This document shows, piece after piece, positions 53,510-62,121 of a stretch of 64,000 bases of DNA. The stretch is from positions 1-64,000 of the forward strand of contig NZ_JBHRXK010000001.1 in the NCBI RefSeq assembly GCF_042648505.1, in the 5' to 3' direction. Origin of the DNA: Lysobacter_L cavernae. Lineage in GTDB: Bacteria; Pseudomonadota; Gammaproteobacteria; Xanthomonadales; Xanthomonadaceae. Position 1 is the stretch's first letter; the number at the start of each line of letters is the position of its first letter. The translations under genes and the position numbers were made by a program. The notes under the pieces are model-generated. The model saw nothing but the letters and a program-made list of their open reading frames with translations, did no database searches and was not told the DNA's origin.

Positions 53510-55255
53510 TCAGCGACCTCGATCCATGGCTTCGACGCGCTCGATCAAGGCATCGAGCCGATCGGCCAGCGCGATGATCGCACCAGCGAGATACGGCTCG
53601 GCCTTGCCGTAGCGAACAAACAACATCCCGTCGTCCCCCTCATGGACTGCCTGCGGCAGCACTTTGCGGTGTTCCTGCGCAATCCAGCCGACGTCATCGC
53701 TTCCATCCGCGATCATCTTGTACCGGCGCGGGCGGAAGCGGCGCACTGTTTCAAGACAATCGCGCAGGTCACTGATATCGGTTTTCAGCCGGGCATCGGA
53801 CGACGTCGCCTGCATGGTCGGCATCGTGACGGGGCCAGTGAAGTTTGCTCCGCTGAGATTGGCCTTGCTGGCAGGATTGAAGTTTCCAGCGTGCCAGACC
53901 CCGTTTCCGTTGACGGTGACGGTGCCGGTAAATCCCGGAGACGCGACGTTAGCTTTCGTTTCGGGGTTGAAGTTTCCAGAGTGCCAAACGGGGTTCCCCG
54001 CCGAGTAAAACGTGCCGGAGGTATCAAAATCTAATGGCGAAGCTGCGTTGTTTGGATCCCTGGCGTAAGCAGTGAACCTGCGCCTGCCGCCGCTCCCAGA
54101 GTAGTAGCCTTCCATGCGGCCACCGTCGTCGTGCAGGCCTCCGTATGGCCGCACAGTGAAATAACCGCCTGAGTGCGTCAGGGACGCTGTCACCCCGACA
54201 GCATCGACTTTATCGAAGTTGGCATAGGCGCCGAGTGTCGCTTTGGTCGCAGGATCGAAGTTGCCGGAGTGCCATACCGCCGGCGCCCCGGTGAGCTGCG
54301 TCCACGCAATGCTGAGTGCACCTTGATGCTGGGTGACGCTGGATTGCGAAACTCGGGCATTGGCAAGCGTTCCGGAAGTGATGTCAGCGGCTGCGTGTGT
54401 GTGCGCGCTGGGCGGGAACGCGGCTGGCCTCCCGGTCACCTCGAGCCAGTCCGGCCAGCGGGTCGACGTTGCCGGCGGGTTGATGATGTCGGCCCAGACG
54501 TGCGTGTGCGCGCTCGGGGCGAACGTGGCCGGTTTGCCAGTGAGGTTCGCCCAGGACAGGTAATAGGTGCCGTGCTGACCGTCCAGCAGGTCCGCATCGA
54601 GGCCGTTGTTGTGCCCTTCGTTACGTGTGGCGGCGTTGCCCAGGCCGATGGCGGTTCGCATCAGCGCGGCCGTGGCCAGGGTCAGCAGGCCCTTGACGAA
54701 AGCGCTCGGTGCGCCAGCGCCGAAACGGGCGTCAAGCAGGGCCTTCGCGCCCGCCGGCGTCATGGCGCGCGTGCCGTCGAGACCGTCGATCGATTCGACG
54801 CTGTCCGCCAGCTCGACCACGCCTTGCACGGCGGTGGTCGCGGGTGGATTGATCCAGTTGGTGTCGCCAAAGGTCAGGCTCGTGGCGTCGATCTGCACGA
54901 AGCGGACGTCGGCCGCCAGCAGCAGCATCGCTTGCGCCGACTTTTCCAGGATCACGCCGGCCTGCGCGTACCAGGCGAACAGCGTGCCGTCCTGGAGGTA
55001 GAGCGCGAATCCGCGCAGGGTGTAGACGTCCCCGCCGTCGTCGCGGATGGTGACGTGGACGGTGTCGTCGGCCACCGCCGAGCCGGCAAACGTCGACAGA
55101 CGTTTCAGCTCGCCGGACAGTGCGCCGTCGACCAAGCCGGCACCGGACGACGTGACGCCGATCTGGGCGATCCGCACGGGCGCGGTGCCGGTGTTCTCCG
55201 CGTTGACGATCGCGGCGCGGCCGGCGGGGGTTACGTTGATCTGAAGTCCGCTCAC
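53510..55255 (-). CDS. H: Tail fibre with S74 autoprocessing domain, P2 gpH counterpart
   Basis: 581 residues. The N-terminus is the baseplate-binding region (SGLQINVTPAGRAAIV), the middle has several near-repeats of VWHSGNF/VWHAGNF and PSAHTH units, and the C-terminus from SSDARLK is a peptidase S74 chaperone that cuts itself off after trimerisation. GTG 55255 is chosen because AGGAG stands at six bases. A separate fibre chaperone (gpG) is absent, consistent with the built-in one. The fibre sets host range. Confidence 0.9.
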   Translation of the reverse strand: MSGLQINVTPAGRAAIVNAENTGTAPVRIAQIGVTSSGAGLVDGALSGELKRLSTFAGSAVADDTVHVTIRDDGGDVYTLRGFALYLQDGTLFAWYAQAGVILEKSAQAMLLLAADVRFVQIDATSLTFGDTNWINPPATTAVQGVVELADSVESIDGLDGTRAMTPAGAKALLDARFGAGAPSAFVKGLLTLATAALMRTAIGLGNAATRNEGHNNGLDADLLDGQHGTYYLSWANLTGKPATFAPSAHTHVWADIINPPATSTRWPDWLEVTGRPAAFPPSAHTHAAADITSGTLANARVSQSSVTQHQGALSIAWTQLTGAPAVWHSGNFDPATKATLGAYANFDKVDAVGVTASLTHSGGYFTVRPYGGLHDDGGRMEGYYSGSGGRRRFTAYARDPNNAASPLDFDTSGTFYSAGNPVWHSGNFNPETKANVASPGFTGTVTVNGNGVWHAGNFNPASKANLSGANFTGPVTMPTMQATSSDARLKTDISDLRDCLETVRRFRPRRYKMIADGSDDVGWIAQEHRKVLPQAVHEGDDGMLFVRYGKAEPYLAGAIIALADRLDALIERVEAMDRGR

Positions 55256-55263
55256 GGGCGCTC

Positions 55264-55812
55264 CTAGGGTTCGATGGCCTGGAACTGCAGGCGGCGGTAC
55301 ACCGCCGCGCGGGCGCCGGCGCCGATCCCGACGCCGCCGATCCCCTGCAGGCCCTGGGTGAAAGTGAAATGCGAGCGCACCGGCTTGGTTCGGGACACTT
55401 CGCCGATGACGTCGTCGACGTACTGCGCGGTTGCTGTTTCGCCGCCTTCGCCGGACAGCGTCAGCACCATCTCGAAGGTGTGCGGTGGGCCGCGTGGGTC
55501 CAGTTGCCACCACTCGCGCAGCTGCACGAAGCCGCCGAATGCGGCAACCACCTGGCGAACGCTCTGGGCGGTGCCCTTGCGGCGCTGGATATCGAGTGCC
55601 ATGCGAATACGAGCCCGCTTCACGTGCTCGGGCCAGTACGGCTTCCAGCCGTCGATCGACAGCGCCCAGGCCAACCACGGCAGCATATCCGTGGGGCAGG
55701 TATCCGGGTTCCACAAGTCTCGTAGCGGCGTTGGCACGTCGCCGATGCGCGCGGTTGCGGCTTCGATCGCGCGTTCGGCTGGCACCGAGTTGCGCGGCAG
55801 CAGGCTACTCAT
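55264..55812 (-). CDS. I: Baseplate protein, P2 gpI
   Basis: 182 residues. Conserved blocks: LLPRNSVPAERAIEAATARI, PTDMLPWLAWALSIDGWKPYWPE (about 45), and the RRKGTAQSVRQVV segment. It overlaps J by eight bases and is followed by the fibre gene. Confidence 0.94.
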   Translation of the reverse strand: MSSLLPRNSVPAERAIEAATARIGDVPTPLRDLWNPDTCPTDMLPWLAWALSIDGWKPYWPEHVKRARIRMALDIQRRKGTAQSVRQVVAAFGGFVQLREWWQLDPRGPPHTFEMVLTLSGEGGETATAQYVDDVIGEVSRTKPVRSHFTFTQGLQGIGGVGIGAGARAAVYRRLQFQAIEP

Positions 55813-56695
55813 CCACGCCGCCGGCGACGATGGTGATGCTGCTGCACCAGGATGCCTGGGTACGGTCGATCACCAGGCCAGCCGCCGGCGAGGTGATTTC
55901 CACGCGCTGCACGCCCTCGGAATGCAGCACGGAGTAGATGCCCGACAGCGGGACGTCGCGGCCCAGGCGGTGCGACTCCTCCACGTAGCGCTCCAGGCGG
56001 CGCTGCGATTCGGCCAGTACCAGCGCCGAGTCGGGGCCGGCGTAGGTATACACGGTGGCGTTGAGCGCGTAGGGAACGATCGTCGCGGCCTGTACGGTGA
56101 CGTGATCGGTCAACGGCCGCACCGCGTCGTCGGCGAGCTTGGTCGCCACGGCGTTGACCAGCGCCACGCTGGCGGTGCCGTCGCCGGCGCGGGCGAGCAC
56201 GGTCACCACGACTTCGCCAGGCGTCGGGCTGGTCGCGGACGCATCGAGCACGCCGGGATCGGCGCTGAGCGCGTGAAAGATGTACGCGCCCTCGGGGCCG
56301 GCGACGCTGAAGCCTTCGGGCGCCAGCTGGATGCGGCGTCGGAACTCCAGGTCGCTCTCCAACGTCGGCGGAATTGACTGCGCGGGATTGCCCGGGTCCA
56401 GCTGCAGGCGCGTCACGCCCAGCAGCGCGCCCAGCTGGTCGAGATCCGCGCCGCCGGCGTAGGCGAGCATCACCGCCCGCGCGGCTTCGTTACAGCGCTG
56501 GCGAACCTGCATTTCGCGATAGGCCGCCACTTCCAGCAGCTTGTATGCGGGCTCGGACTCAGCCAGCGCGGTGAACTGCGGGTCGCGGGCGCGCAGGTCG
56601 GCCACCATGTCGGCCAGGATGACCTCGTAGTCGATCGGCTCGACGATGGCGGGCGCGGGCAACCGCGAGAGATCGACGGCGGTGAACGTGGACAT
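55805..56695 (-). CDS. J: Baseplate wedge protein, P2 gpJ
   Basis: 296 residues. The family start FTAVDLSRLPAP and the region VADLRARDPQFTALAESEPAYKLLE are clear gpJ features; the C-terminus follows the gp47-like pattern. It comes directly after S here, with a 104-base gap in which I see no gene. Confidence 0.94.
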   Translation of the reverse strand: MSTFTAVDLSRLPAPAIVEPIDYEVILADMVADLRARDPQFTALAESEPAYKLLEVAAYREMQVRQRCNEAARAVMLAYAGGADLDQLGALLGVTRLQLDPGNPAQSIPPTLESDLEFRRRIQLAPEGFSVAGPEGAYIFHALSADPGVLDASATSPTPGEVVVTVLARAGDGTASVALVNAVATKLADDAVRPLTDHVTVQAATIVPYALNATVYTYAGPDSALVLAESQRRLERYVEESHRLGRDVPLSGIYSVLHSEGVQRVEITSPAAGLVIDRTQASWCSSITIVAGGVDE

Positions 56696-56799
56696 GGCGT
56701 GGCCGGTCGCGGGATGGAGTCAGGTTCGCCGTCCGCCACGATTCGCAGCAACGCGCTCGCGCTGTAACCCGCGTGCCAACAGACCGCGATCTTCGGGCG

Positions 56800-57249
56800 T
56801 CATCGCGCGAGGTGTTCGATCAGCAGGTCGCTGATCATGCGCAGGTCGACGTCGGTGAAGCCGAGCAGCTGGCGACGCTCGTACCGCACGGTCGGGCCAC
56901 CTCGGCTCACGCGGTCGGCCAGGCCTTCCTGGTGTACGCGAGCGATGCGCGCGATGCGCCCGTAGAAGCCGACAGTCACGTCATGCTCGGTGGCCTGGGC
57001 CTTGAGGTAGTCGGTCTTGGCGATGCGCCGGAACATCTTGAGCTTGCGACTCTTGATGCGCCCAGCCTTGAGCGTTCGCTTGCGCGGCAGAAACGCGCTG
57101 CCGTCCGGGTTGCGCTGCTCGCCGACGCGCTGGTGTTGGCTGCGTCGTAATGCGATGCCCACCTTGCGCGCCAGGGCGCGCCGCGCGCCCGGCTGCAGCT
57201 TCGCCAGCAACGGCGCGACCCAGGTCTCCAGCTGCTGCAGATCGTCCAC
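56800..57249 (-). CDS. S: Tail completion / virion morphogenesis protein, P2 gpS
   Basis: 149 residues from GTG 57249 (AGGGG upstream). Virion morphogenesis family: LETWVAPLLAKLQPGARR at the start, PDGSAFLPRKR and MFRRIAKTDYLKA in the middle, a YERRQLLGFTDVD end. Follows R by eight bases. Confidence 0.9.
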   Translation of the reverse strand: MDDLQQLETWVAPLLAKLQPGARRALARKVGIALRRSQHQRVGEQRNPDGSAFLPRKRTLKAGRIKSRKLKMFRRIAKTDYLKAQATEHDVTVGFYGRIARIARVHQEGLADRVSRGGPTVRYERRQLLGFTDVDLRMISDLLIEHLAR

Positions 57250-57257
57250 GGCGTCCC

Positions 57258-57731
57258 CTACGGCGAGTCCCAGCCGCCGATCCACTCGCCCTTGAGGTAC
57301 ACGTCCCAGCGCCCGGGCGGGAACGCGACCTCGAGCTCGGGCTCGGGGTAGTGCTCGATGTCGTAGCCGCCGCCGTCGCGCGGGTGCACGCCCACGCGCT
57401 CGGTCAGCGGAACCTTGATCTCCAGATCGACCTTGTCGTTGGCCAGCAGTTCGGCCTCGAAGCCGATCTGCTCGCGCCGATCCGGGTTGGCCAGCAGTTC
57501 GGGCTGGTGCCGGGACAGCCACACCAGCAGCGGCACCATGACCGCATCGGGATGGCCGGCGAAGTCGGTCACGATCAGGCTCAGGGTGTATCGGTACTCG
57601 AACGATAGCCCGGGGGCGTAGGTCGCCACCAGGCTGCCACGCTCGATGAAGATCAGCAGCCGGTCGGGATCACGCGCCAGCTCCGGCACCGCGGTCGTGA
57701 TGTGCGCGCGCAGGCTGTCGGGCTTGATCAC
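57258..57731 (-). CDS. R: Tail completion protein, P2 gpR
   Basis: 157 residues from GTG 57731, which overlaps the Rz stop (GTGA). Conserved region: SLRAHITTAVPELARDPDRLLIFIE, EYRYTLSLIVTDFAGHPD and HYPEPE. With S it completes tail-to-head joining. Confidence 0.9.
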   Translation of the reverse strand: MIKPDSLRAHITTAVPELARDPDRLLIFIERGSLVATYAPGLSFEYRYTLSLIVTDFAGHPDAVMVPLLVWLSRHQPELLANPDRREQIGFEAELLANDKVDLEIKVPLTERVGVHPRDGGGYDIEHYPEPELEVAFPPGRWDVYLKGEWIGGWDSP

Positions 57732-58246
57732 GGTTGCGCACCCGATGGCAGCGACCGGATGTAAGCCTGCAGGCCGATCACTTGTTCGCGGAGGGCGTGG
57801 CAAGAGGTGTAGTTGTCGGCGACGGTGTCGGCGACGGCAGAGAGCGTAACGCCGGCGGCCGGCGCATCAGGATCTCCGGCGGCGGGTTGCGGGGGGGCGT
57901 TGGCGGCGGCGGCGTCGTGGATGCGCACGAAGCCAGCAGGAATAGCGCAAGCGGCGTCAGCTTTCGGGGTGACATAGACCGGGATCTCCTTGGTGATGGT
58001 GGCGCCGGCCACGCGCACCACTTGCACGCGATCGACGTACTGGGTGACCACGCGGACGTTGCTGCGTGCCGCGTCGCGCTCCTGGCGTGCGGTGTCGCGT
58101 TCCGCCGTCATGTCGCGCAGCTGCCGTTCGGCCTTGGCTTTCTCGGCCTTGGCGGCGCCGATCCGGCTCTGCTGGAAGGCGGCACCGAAGCCGATGGCGA
58201 GCATCAGCGCCAGAACGATCACGGTGAGGATGGCGCGGGCGGACAT
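57728..58246 (-). CDS. Inner-membrane spanin, Rz/LysB-like
   Basis: 172 residues: one N-terminal membrane span (ILTVIVLALMLAIGFGAAF) and a long coiled coil (KAEKAKAERQLRDMTAERDTARQERDAA), the i-spanin plan. With the nested Rz1 it disrupts the outer membrane at lysis. It overlaps the endolysin stop by one base. Confidence 0.85.
   Translation of the reverse strand: MSARAILTVIVLALMLAIGFGAAFQQSRIGAAKAEKAKAERQLRDMTAERDTARQERDAARSNVRVVTQYVDRVQVVRVAGATITKEIPVYVTPKADAACAIPAGFVRIHDAAAANAPPQPAAGDPDAPAAGVTLSAVADTVADNYTSCHALREQVIGLQAYIRSLPSGAQP
57778..57975 (-). CDS. Outer-membrane spanin lipoprotein Rz1, nested in Rz
   Basis: 65 residues in the +1-type alternative frame wholly inside Rz. The signal peptide ends in LLASC with lipidated Cys17, followed by a proline-rich mature part (TTPPPPTPPRNPPPE), exactly the Rz1 style. 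It has no independent promoter and must be translated from the Rz message. Confidence 0.82.
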   Translation of the reverse strand: MSPRKLTPLALFLLASCASTTPPPPTPPRNPPPEILMRRPPALRSLPSPTPSPTTTPLATPSANK

Positions 58247-58881
58247 CAGCTGGTCCCCAGGGCGGCGAGGGCGCGGTGCGTGCGGGCGATCCGATCGCTC
58301 AGACCTTCCGGTGTCCGCTTCGACGTCGGCGAGCCGAGGTTGATCTTGCGGCTGACCATCAGCACGTCGCCGGTGTCGGCCAGCGCGTTGAGGCCGCTGT
58401 CGCGCCAGTACGCTGCTGCGGCCATGGCACCGGCGTCAACCTCCAGCAGCAGCGCCGGCTGCTCTTCCAGCGGGGCGCCGATCAGCTCGCCGACACGCCG
58501 ATAGTTGCCGCGCCCGGTGTGCTGCATCGGACCACGGCCGCGGTAGCGGTAGCCGTCGCTGCTGGCCACGTTGCCGTTGCCGTTGCGGTCGGCGTAGACG
58601 TAGTTGCCTAGCTTCTCCGGCTGGCGCACGAACAGGCTGGCCGAGTGGGTCGGGATACGGTGGCCGAACACCTCCAGCAGCCGCGGCAGGCTGTAGCTCA
58701 GGCTTTCCTCGACGCGCGACAGGCTCAGACTTTCGTGGCCGACCTGTGCCAGGAAGTGGGCCGCGCGGCGCGGCGTATTGATGCCGAAGCGGCGCATGGC
58801 TGTCGCCAGCGCAGGTCGCCAGCGTTCCGCCCGCTTGGCAGGGCACTGCATCAGCTTCACCAGCTGCGCGTCCGTGATCAT
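58246..58881 (-). CDS. Endolysin, glycoside hydrolase family 19
   Basis: 211 residues. Chitinase-class GH19 muramidase: the first catalytic glutamate is E50 in QVGHES and the second around E58 in RVEES; the NYVYADRNGNGN and GRGPMQHTGRGNY motifs follow. No signal peptide, so it leaves the cytoplasm through the holin. Starts in a one-base overlap with the holin gene upstream. Confidence 0.9.
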   Translation of the reverse strand: MITDAQLVKLMQCPAKRAERWRPALATAMRRFGINTPRRAAHFLAQVGHESLSLSRVEESLSYSLPRLLEVFGHRIPTHSASLFVRQPEKLGNYVYADRNGNGNVASSDGYRYRGRGPMQHTGRGNYRRVGELIGAPLEEQPALLLEVDAGAMAAAAYWRDSGLNALADTGDVLMVSRKINLGSPTSKRTPEGLSDRIARTHRALAALGTS

Positions 58882-59156
58882 CAATTCACCCTCAAGATGC
58901 GCGCCACGTTCCCCCGGGCGCGGTAGGTCAACACGGCCAGCACCGCGAGCACGCCCAGCTGCCACGGGCTTGCGCGCGCGGCGGCGCCGACCAGCGCGAT
59001 GTGGATGGCCTGGCCGCCGGTGCAGACGATCAGCAGCCAAGCGCACAAGCCGACGCCGACGCGGTGCGTGGTGTCTGGTCCGCGCTGGTAGGTCAGCAAC
59101 CGCACGCAGATGGCGACGCAGGCGACCAGCGTCAACACGGTGACGGCGCTATGCAT
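58881..59156 (-). CDS. Holin-like protein
   Basis: 91 residues with three membrane spans (TVLTLVACVAICVRLL, VGVGLCAWLLIVCTGG, LGVLAVLAVLTY) and a short charged end. The position directly ahead of the endolysin, with a one-base overlap, suggests holin or antiholin. Confidence 0.7.
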   Translation of the reverse strand: MHSAVTVLTLVACVAICVRLLTYQRGPDTTHRVGVGLCAWLLIVCTGGQAIHIALVGAAARASPWQLGVLAVLAVLTYRARGNVARILRVN

Positions 59157-59505
59157 TCGGCGGCCCTCCGCGGCGAAGCCAGCTCAAGTCGAAGGCGCGG
59201 CTCTTCTCGATCAGGGCCAGCGTGACCGTGATGCCGACCGCCGCCGCGATGAACGCCGCGACGCCGGTGGAGCGGATCGGCATCCAGCGCACGATGTCGG
59301 GCGCTGCCAGGTAGCCGGCCACCACGCTGATCAGCAGGTAGACCAGCCGCTGCCAGAGCGGCAGCGACTTGGCCGACACCACGAACAACGTGGCGCCGGC
59401 GAATGCGCCGATCAGTGCATTGCCGTCGATGCCGGGCAGCACTGCGGCCAGGCCCACGCCGGCGGCGAGGGTTGCAGCACTGGAAAGGGAAGTCGGTTCG
59501 GCCAT
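59149..59505 (-). CDS. Putative holin
   Basis: 118 residues with three spans (ALIGAFAGATLFVVSA, LVYLLISVVAGYLA, AAFIAAAVGITVTLALI), a typical class I-like holin profile found in P2-type phages of xanthomonads. It overlaps the next membrane protein by eight bases. Which of the two is holin and which is antiholin cannot be told. Confidence 0.72.
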   Translation of the reverse strand: MAEPTSLSSAATLAAGVGLAAVLPGIDGNALIGAFAGATLFVVSAKSLPLWQRLVYLLISVVAGYLAAPDIVRWMPIRSTGVAAFIAAAVGITVTLALIEKSRAFDLSWLRRGGPPNA

Positions 59506-59509
59506 TAGG

Positions 59510-59722
59510 TCAGTCCCACAGCTGTACCAACGCCCGCGTGGCGGCGGCGGGCGTGGCAGTGATTTCGGGAAGATCCACGGACGTGCCGTGGGGCAGCACC
59601 GGGCCGTGCTCGCACAGGCCCGGGTTGAGTTCGAAGGCCTTCTCGACCAGGCCGGCGGTGCGGCCGAGGTAGCGCCAGCACAGCGCGTCGAGCGTGTCGC
59701 CCTGGTGCGCGTAGACCCGCAT
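59510..59722 (-). CDS. X: Tail protein X
   Basis: 70 residues, LysM-like: VYAHQGDTLDALCWRYLGR and VLPHGTSVDLPE. P2 X is a tail assembly protein that sits near L. Its ATG overlaps the L stop (59722). It ends five bases before the first holin gene. Confidence 0.92.
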   Translation of the reverse strand: MRVYAHQGDTLDALCWRYLGRTAGLVEKAFELNPGLCEHGPVLPHGTSVDLPEITATPAAATRALVQLWD

Positions 59723-60186
59723 CAGATCAGCTCCACGGTCATGCGCGGCGTGCCCAGGAAGTCGCGGATCGCCCAGCGCTGGTCGCGGCGCAGTTCGTCG
59801 ATGCTTGGGGTCAGATCGTCCGCCCGCTGGTTGCCGGCCGCGGTGGTGTCGTAGGAGCGGTAGCGCTCGGCCACCTCGGCGGCGGTGGCGCAGGACACCG
59901 CGCGCAGGTAGAGCTGTTCCTGGCGCGTCTTGCCGTCGACGCCGGCGGCGGGCACGGCCTGCAGGTAGGCGTACCCGGCCGCCTCTTGCCGTGCTTTCCA
60001 CGCGGCCAGTTCATCGTTAACGGCCATCACCGCGGCGACGATGGCGGCGCGCAGCCGCTCGGCCGCGATGCTGCCGTCCAGCCGGATGCGCTGGCGCAGG
60101 GCGGCGGGATCGATCGACGGCCAGAAGCCGTCGTTGTCGATCGCCGCCTCGACGCCGGCGGTTCCGTTGGCGATGAATCCGCTCAT
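59722..60186 (-). CDS. L: Head completion protein, P2 gpL
   Basis: 154 residues. DGFWPSIDPAALRQRIRLDGSIAAERL and the YLQAVPAAGVDG, RAVSCATAAEVAERYRS blocks are conserved gpL features. It closes the head after DNA packaging. Confidence 0.93.
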   Translation of the reverse strand: MSGFIANGTAGVEAAIDNDGFWPSIDPAALRQRIRLDGSIAAERLRAAIVAAVMAVNDELAAWKARQEAAGYAYLQAVPAAGVDGKTRQEQLYLRAVSCATAAEVAERYRSYDTTAAGNQRADDLTPSIDELRRDQRWAIRDFLGTPRMTVELI

Positions 60187-60284
60187 GACTGGCCCTTAGG
60201 TCGCCGGTGGTCGGGGCGTCACCGCATTGGAGAGAGAGCCATGCGGATCGGCCCCGAGCCGGCGGGGTTGCGTGGGACGCTCGG

Positions 60285-61040
60285 TTAGCTGCCGGTGGTG
60301 CCGTCGCCGTTCCCGGCGTTGGCGTCGGTGCCCGAGCCGCTGTCGGCGGCGGGCGTGGCAGCGTGTTTCTTCAGCAGGCGCTCGGCGCGTTCCAGGTCTT
60401 TCTTGCCGCCGCAGCTGCTGTGCAGGGCGATGGCGCGCTTGAGATTGGCGATAGCCACGTCAAGGGAAAGCTCCGAGTCCGTTCGCTCCGCCTCAGCCAG
60501 GCTTGCGCGGCCGATAGCCAAGTGCAGCTTCGCCCGGACCTCGTCCGGCATGTCCTGGCCTTCGGTCAGATATGCGGCGCGACCGAGAATCTGCAGGTCG
60601 AACACCGCACCCGTGCGCTGGGCATTCAGGGCCGCCTCGGCGATTTCCTCGGCGACCAGGCAGCCGGTGGTACGCGCGAAGCGGTCCGGCATCGCCATGT
60701 TGTGCTTGAGCACGTACTCAGCGATCTCCAGCGCTGCGTTGTAGTCGGTCACGTCGATGCACCAGAGCATCGTGGTGGTGACCACTTCGTCGGCGGCGCC
60801 GTTGCCGCCTTCGATCACGCCGGCGACGTAGCTGCCGTACGCCGGCAGCATCTGGCGCTTGAGCTCGGCCTTGCCCTGGTCGGACTGCACTTGCTTAAGG
60901 CGCAGGCGGTCGTGCTGCAGCATCGCCATATGCTGCTCGTAGGCGGTGGCGCCGGCCATCAGCTGGTCCGGTGCCTTGCTGGCAGCCTCCTGGGCTGCCA
61001 GCACGCGGTTGTAGTGACGCTTGGCGGGACTGTCGGCCAT
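60285..61040 (-). CDS. M: Terminase endonuclease subunit, P2 gpM
   Basis: 251 residues. Conserved start SPAKRHYNRVLAAQE and GATAYEQHMAMLQHDRLRLK, with MLPAYGSYVAGVIEGG in the middle. Cuts the cos site during packaging. The 98-base gap to L has no gene. A Gly/Asn-rich C-terminal tail is specific to this copy. Confidence 0.93.
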   Translation of the reverse strand: MADSPAKRHYNRVLAAQEAASKAPDQLMAGATAYEQHMAMLQHDRLRLKQVQSDQGKAELKRQMLPAYGSYVAGVIEGGNGAADEVVTTTMLWCIDVTDYNAALEIAEYVLKHNMAMPDRFARTTGCLVAEEIAEAALNAQRTGAVFDLQILGRAAYLTEGQDMPDEVRAKLHLAIGRASLAEAERTDSELSLDVAIANLKRAIALHSSCGGKKDLERAERLLKKHAATPAADSGSGTDANAGNGDGTTGS

Positions 61041-61052
61041 GGCTGTCAGTCC

Positions 61053-62066
61053 TTACGGCAGGATTTCGATGTTCTGGACGACGCAACCCAGGCCGTAGTC
61101 CTCGACCACGTACGCGTCGTTGGACGACTCGTAGTTCGCGATCTGGTTGGACTCGGGCTCTTCCTTGATGTAGCGACGACGGCCGCCCAGCTGCCAGTAG
61201 ATCGATAGGTTCTTCATCGAGGTGATCAGCATCGTGCCGTCCGGGATGTACGGCACCTCGGCCAGCGGCAAGCCGCCGGCGCGGCGCTGCGACAGGATGA
61301 TGTCGGTGGCCAGTTTCTCGGTCGCCGGCTGGTCCTTGTTGACCAGCGGGAAATACTTGTCGTGCACCAGCTCGCGGCCGAGGATCACGACCAGCGACGG
61401 GTCTTTGCGGTGCCACGGGTCGATCAGCGAGCTGACCGCGTCGTACACCAGGGCGTCGATGTTCTTGTAGTCGCCCGCGGCGCCGATCGTGACCTTGCCG
61501 TTGACGGTGCCGGCATCGCTCATCACGCGCGCCGCCGCATTGGCACGGTACTGCTGCAGCCAGCCGATGTTCACGTCCTGCAGCAGCGGATTGGTGGCGC
61601 GGTTGGTGTTGGCCGCGGCGCTGGTGCCGTTGAAGCCGATCACCAAGCGGTCCAGCGCCTGGCGCTTGATGATTGCGTCGCGCAGGCGGGCTTGGAAGTC
61701 CGGGAAGCGCGACCAGGCGTCGAGCAGCGCGTACGGGATCGCGGTGTCGAAGTCAGTCTTGGCGCACTCGTAGTTGTTGCCCTGCAGGTCGGCCACGTTG
61801 CGCGGCTGGCGCTTGGCGCCACCGGTGGTGTCGGTGCGGCCGGCGATGGTGCCGCTCACGCCCAGGCCGACCTTCTGGCCCTTGAGTTCGTCGACGCCGA
61901 GCACGTTGATCTGGCCGAGGAACTCGCTGGATTCCTGGATGCGGGTTTCCAGGCGCTGCTGCACGGTGGGTTCGACGGCGAAGGTCGCGGCGGCCGACGC
62001 CACGCCGTTGAGTTGGGCGACCTGGTTGGTGAAGGCATTGACCTGCTGGCGGGTGTCGTTACGCAT
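61053..62066 (-). CDS. N: Major capsid protein, P2 gpN
   Basis: 337 residues. N-terminal NDTRQQVNAFTNQVAQLNGV, the SSEFLGQINVLGVDELKGQ region and VVILGRELVHDKYFPLVN are conserved capsid blocks. HK97 fold by family. Followed after 12 bases by M. Confidence 0.95.
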   Translation of the reverse strand: MRNDTRQQVNAFTNQVAQLNGVASAAATFAVEPTVQQRLETRIQESSEFLGQINVLGVDELKGQKVGLGVSGTIAGRTDTTGGAKRQPRNVADLQGNNYECAKTDFDTAIPYALLDAWSRFPDFQARLRDAIIKRQALDRLVIGFNGTSAAANTNRATNPLLQDVNIGWLQQYRANAAARVMSDAGTVNGKVTIGAAGDYKNIDALVYDAVSSLIDPWHRKDPSLVVILGRELVHDKYFPLVNKDQPATEKLATDIILSQRRAGGLPLAEVPYIPDGTMLITSMKNLSIYWQLGGRRRYIKEEPESNQIANYESSNDAYVVEDYGLGCVVQNIEILP

Positions 62067-62121
62067 GGGGTGCTCCGGGGATATCGGCGGAATGGAGTGA
62101 GGTGGGCAGGGAGCAACAGGC

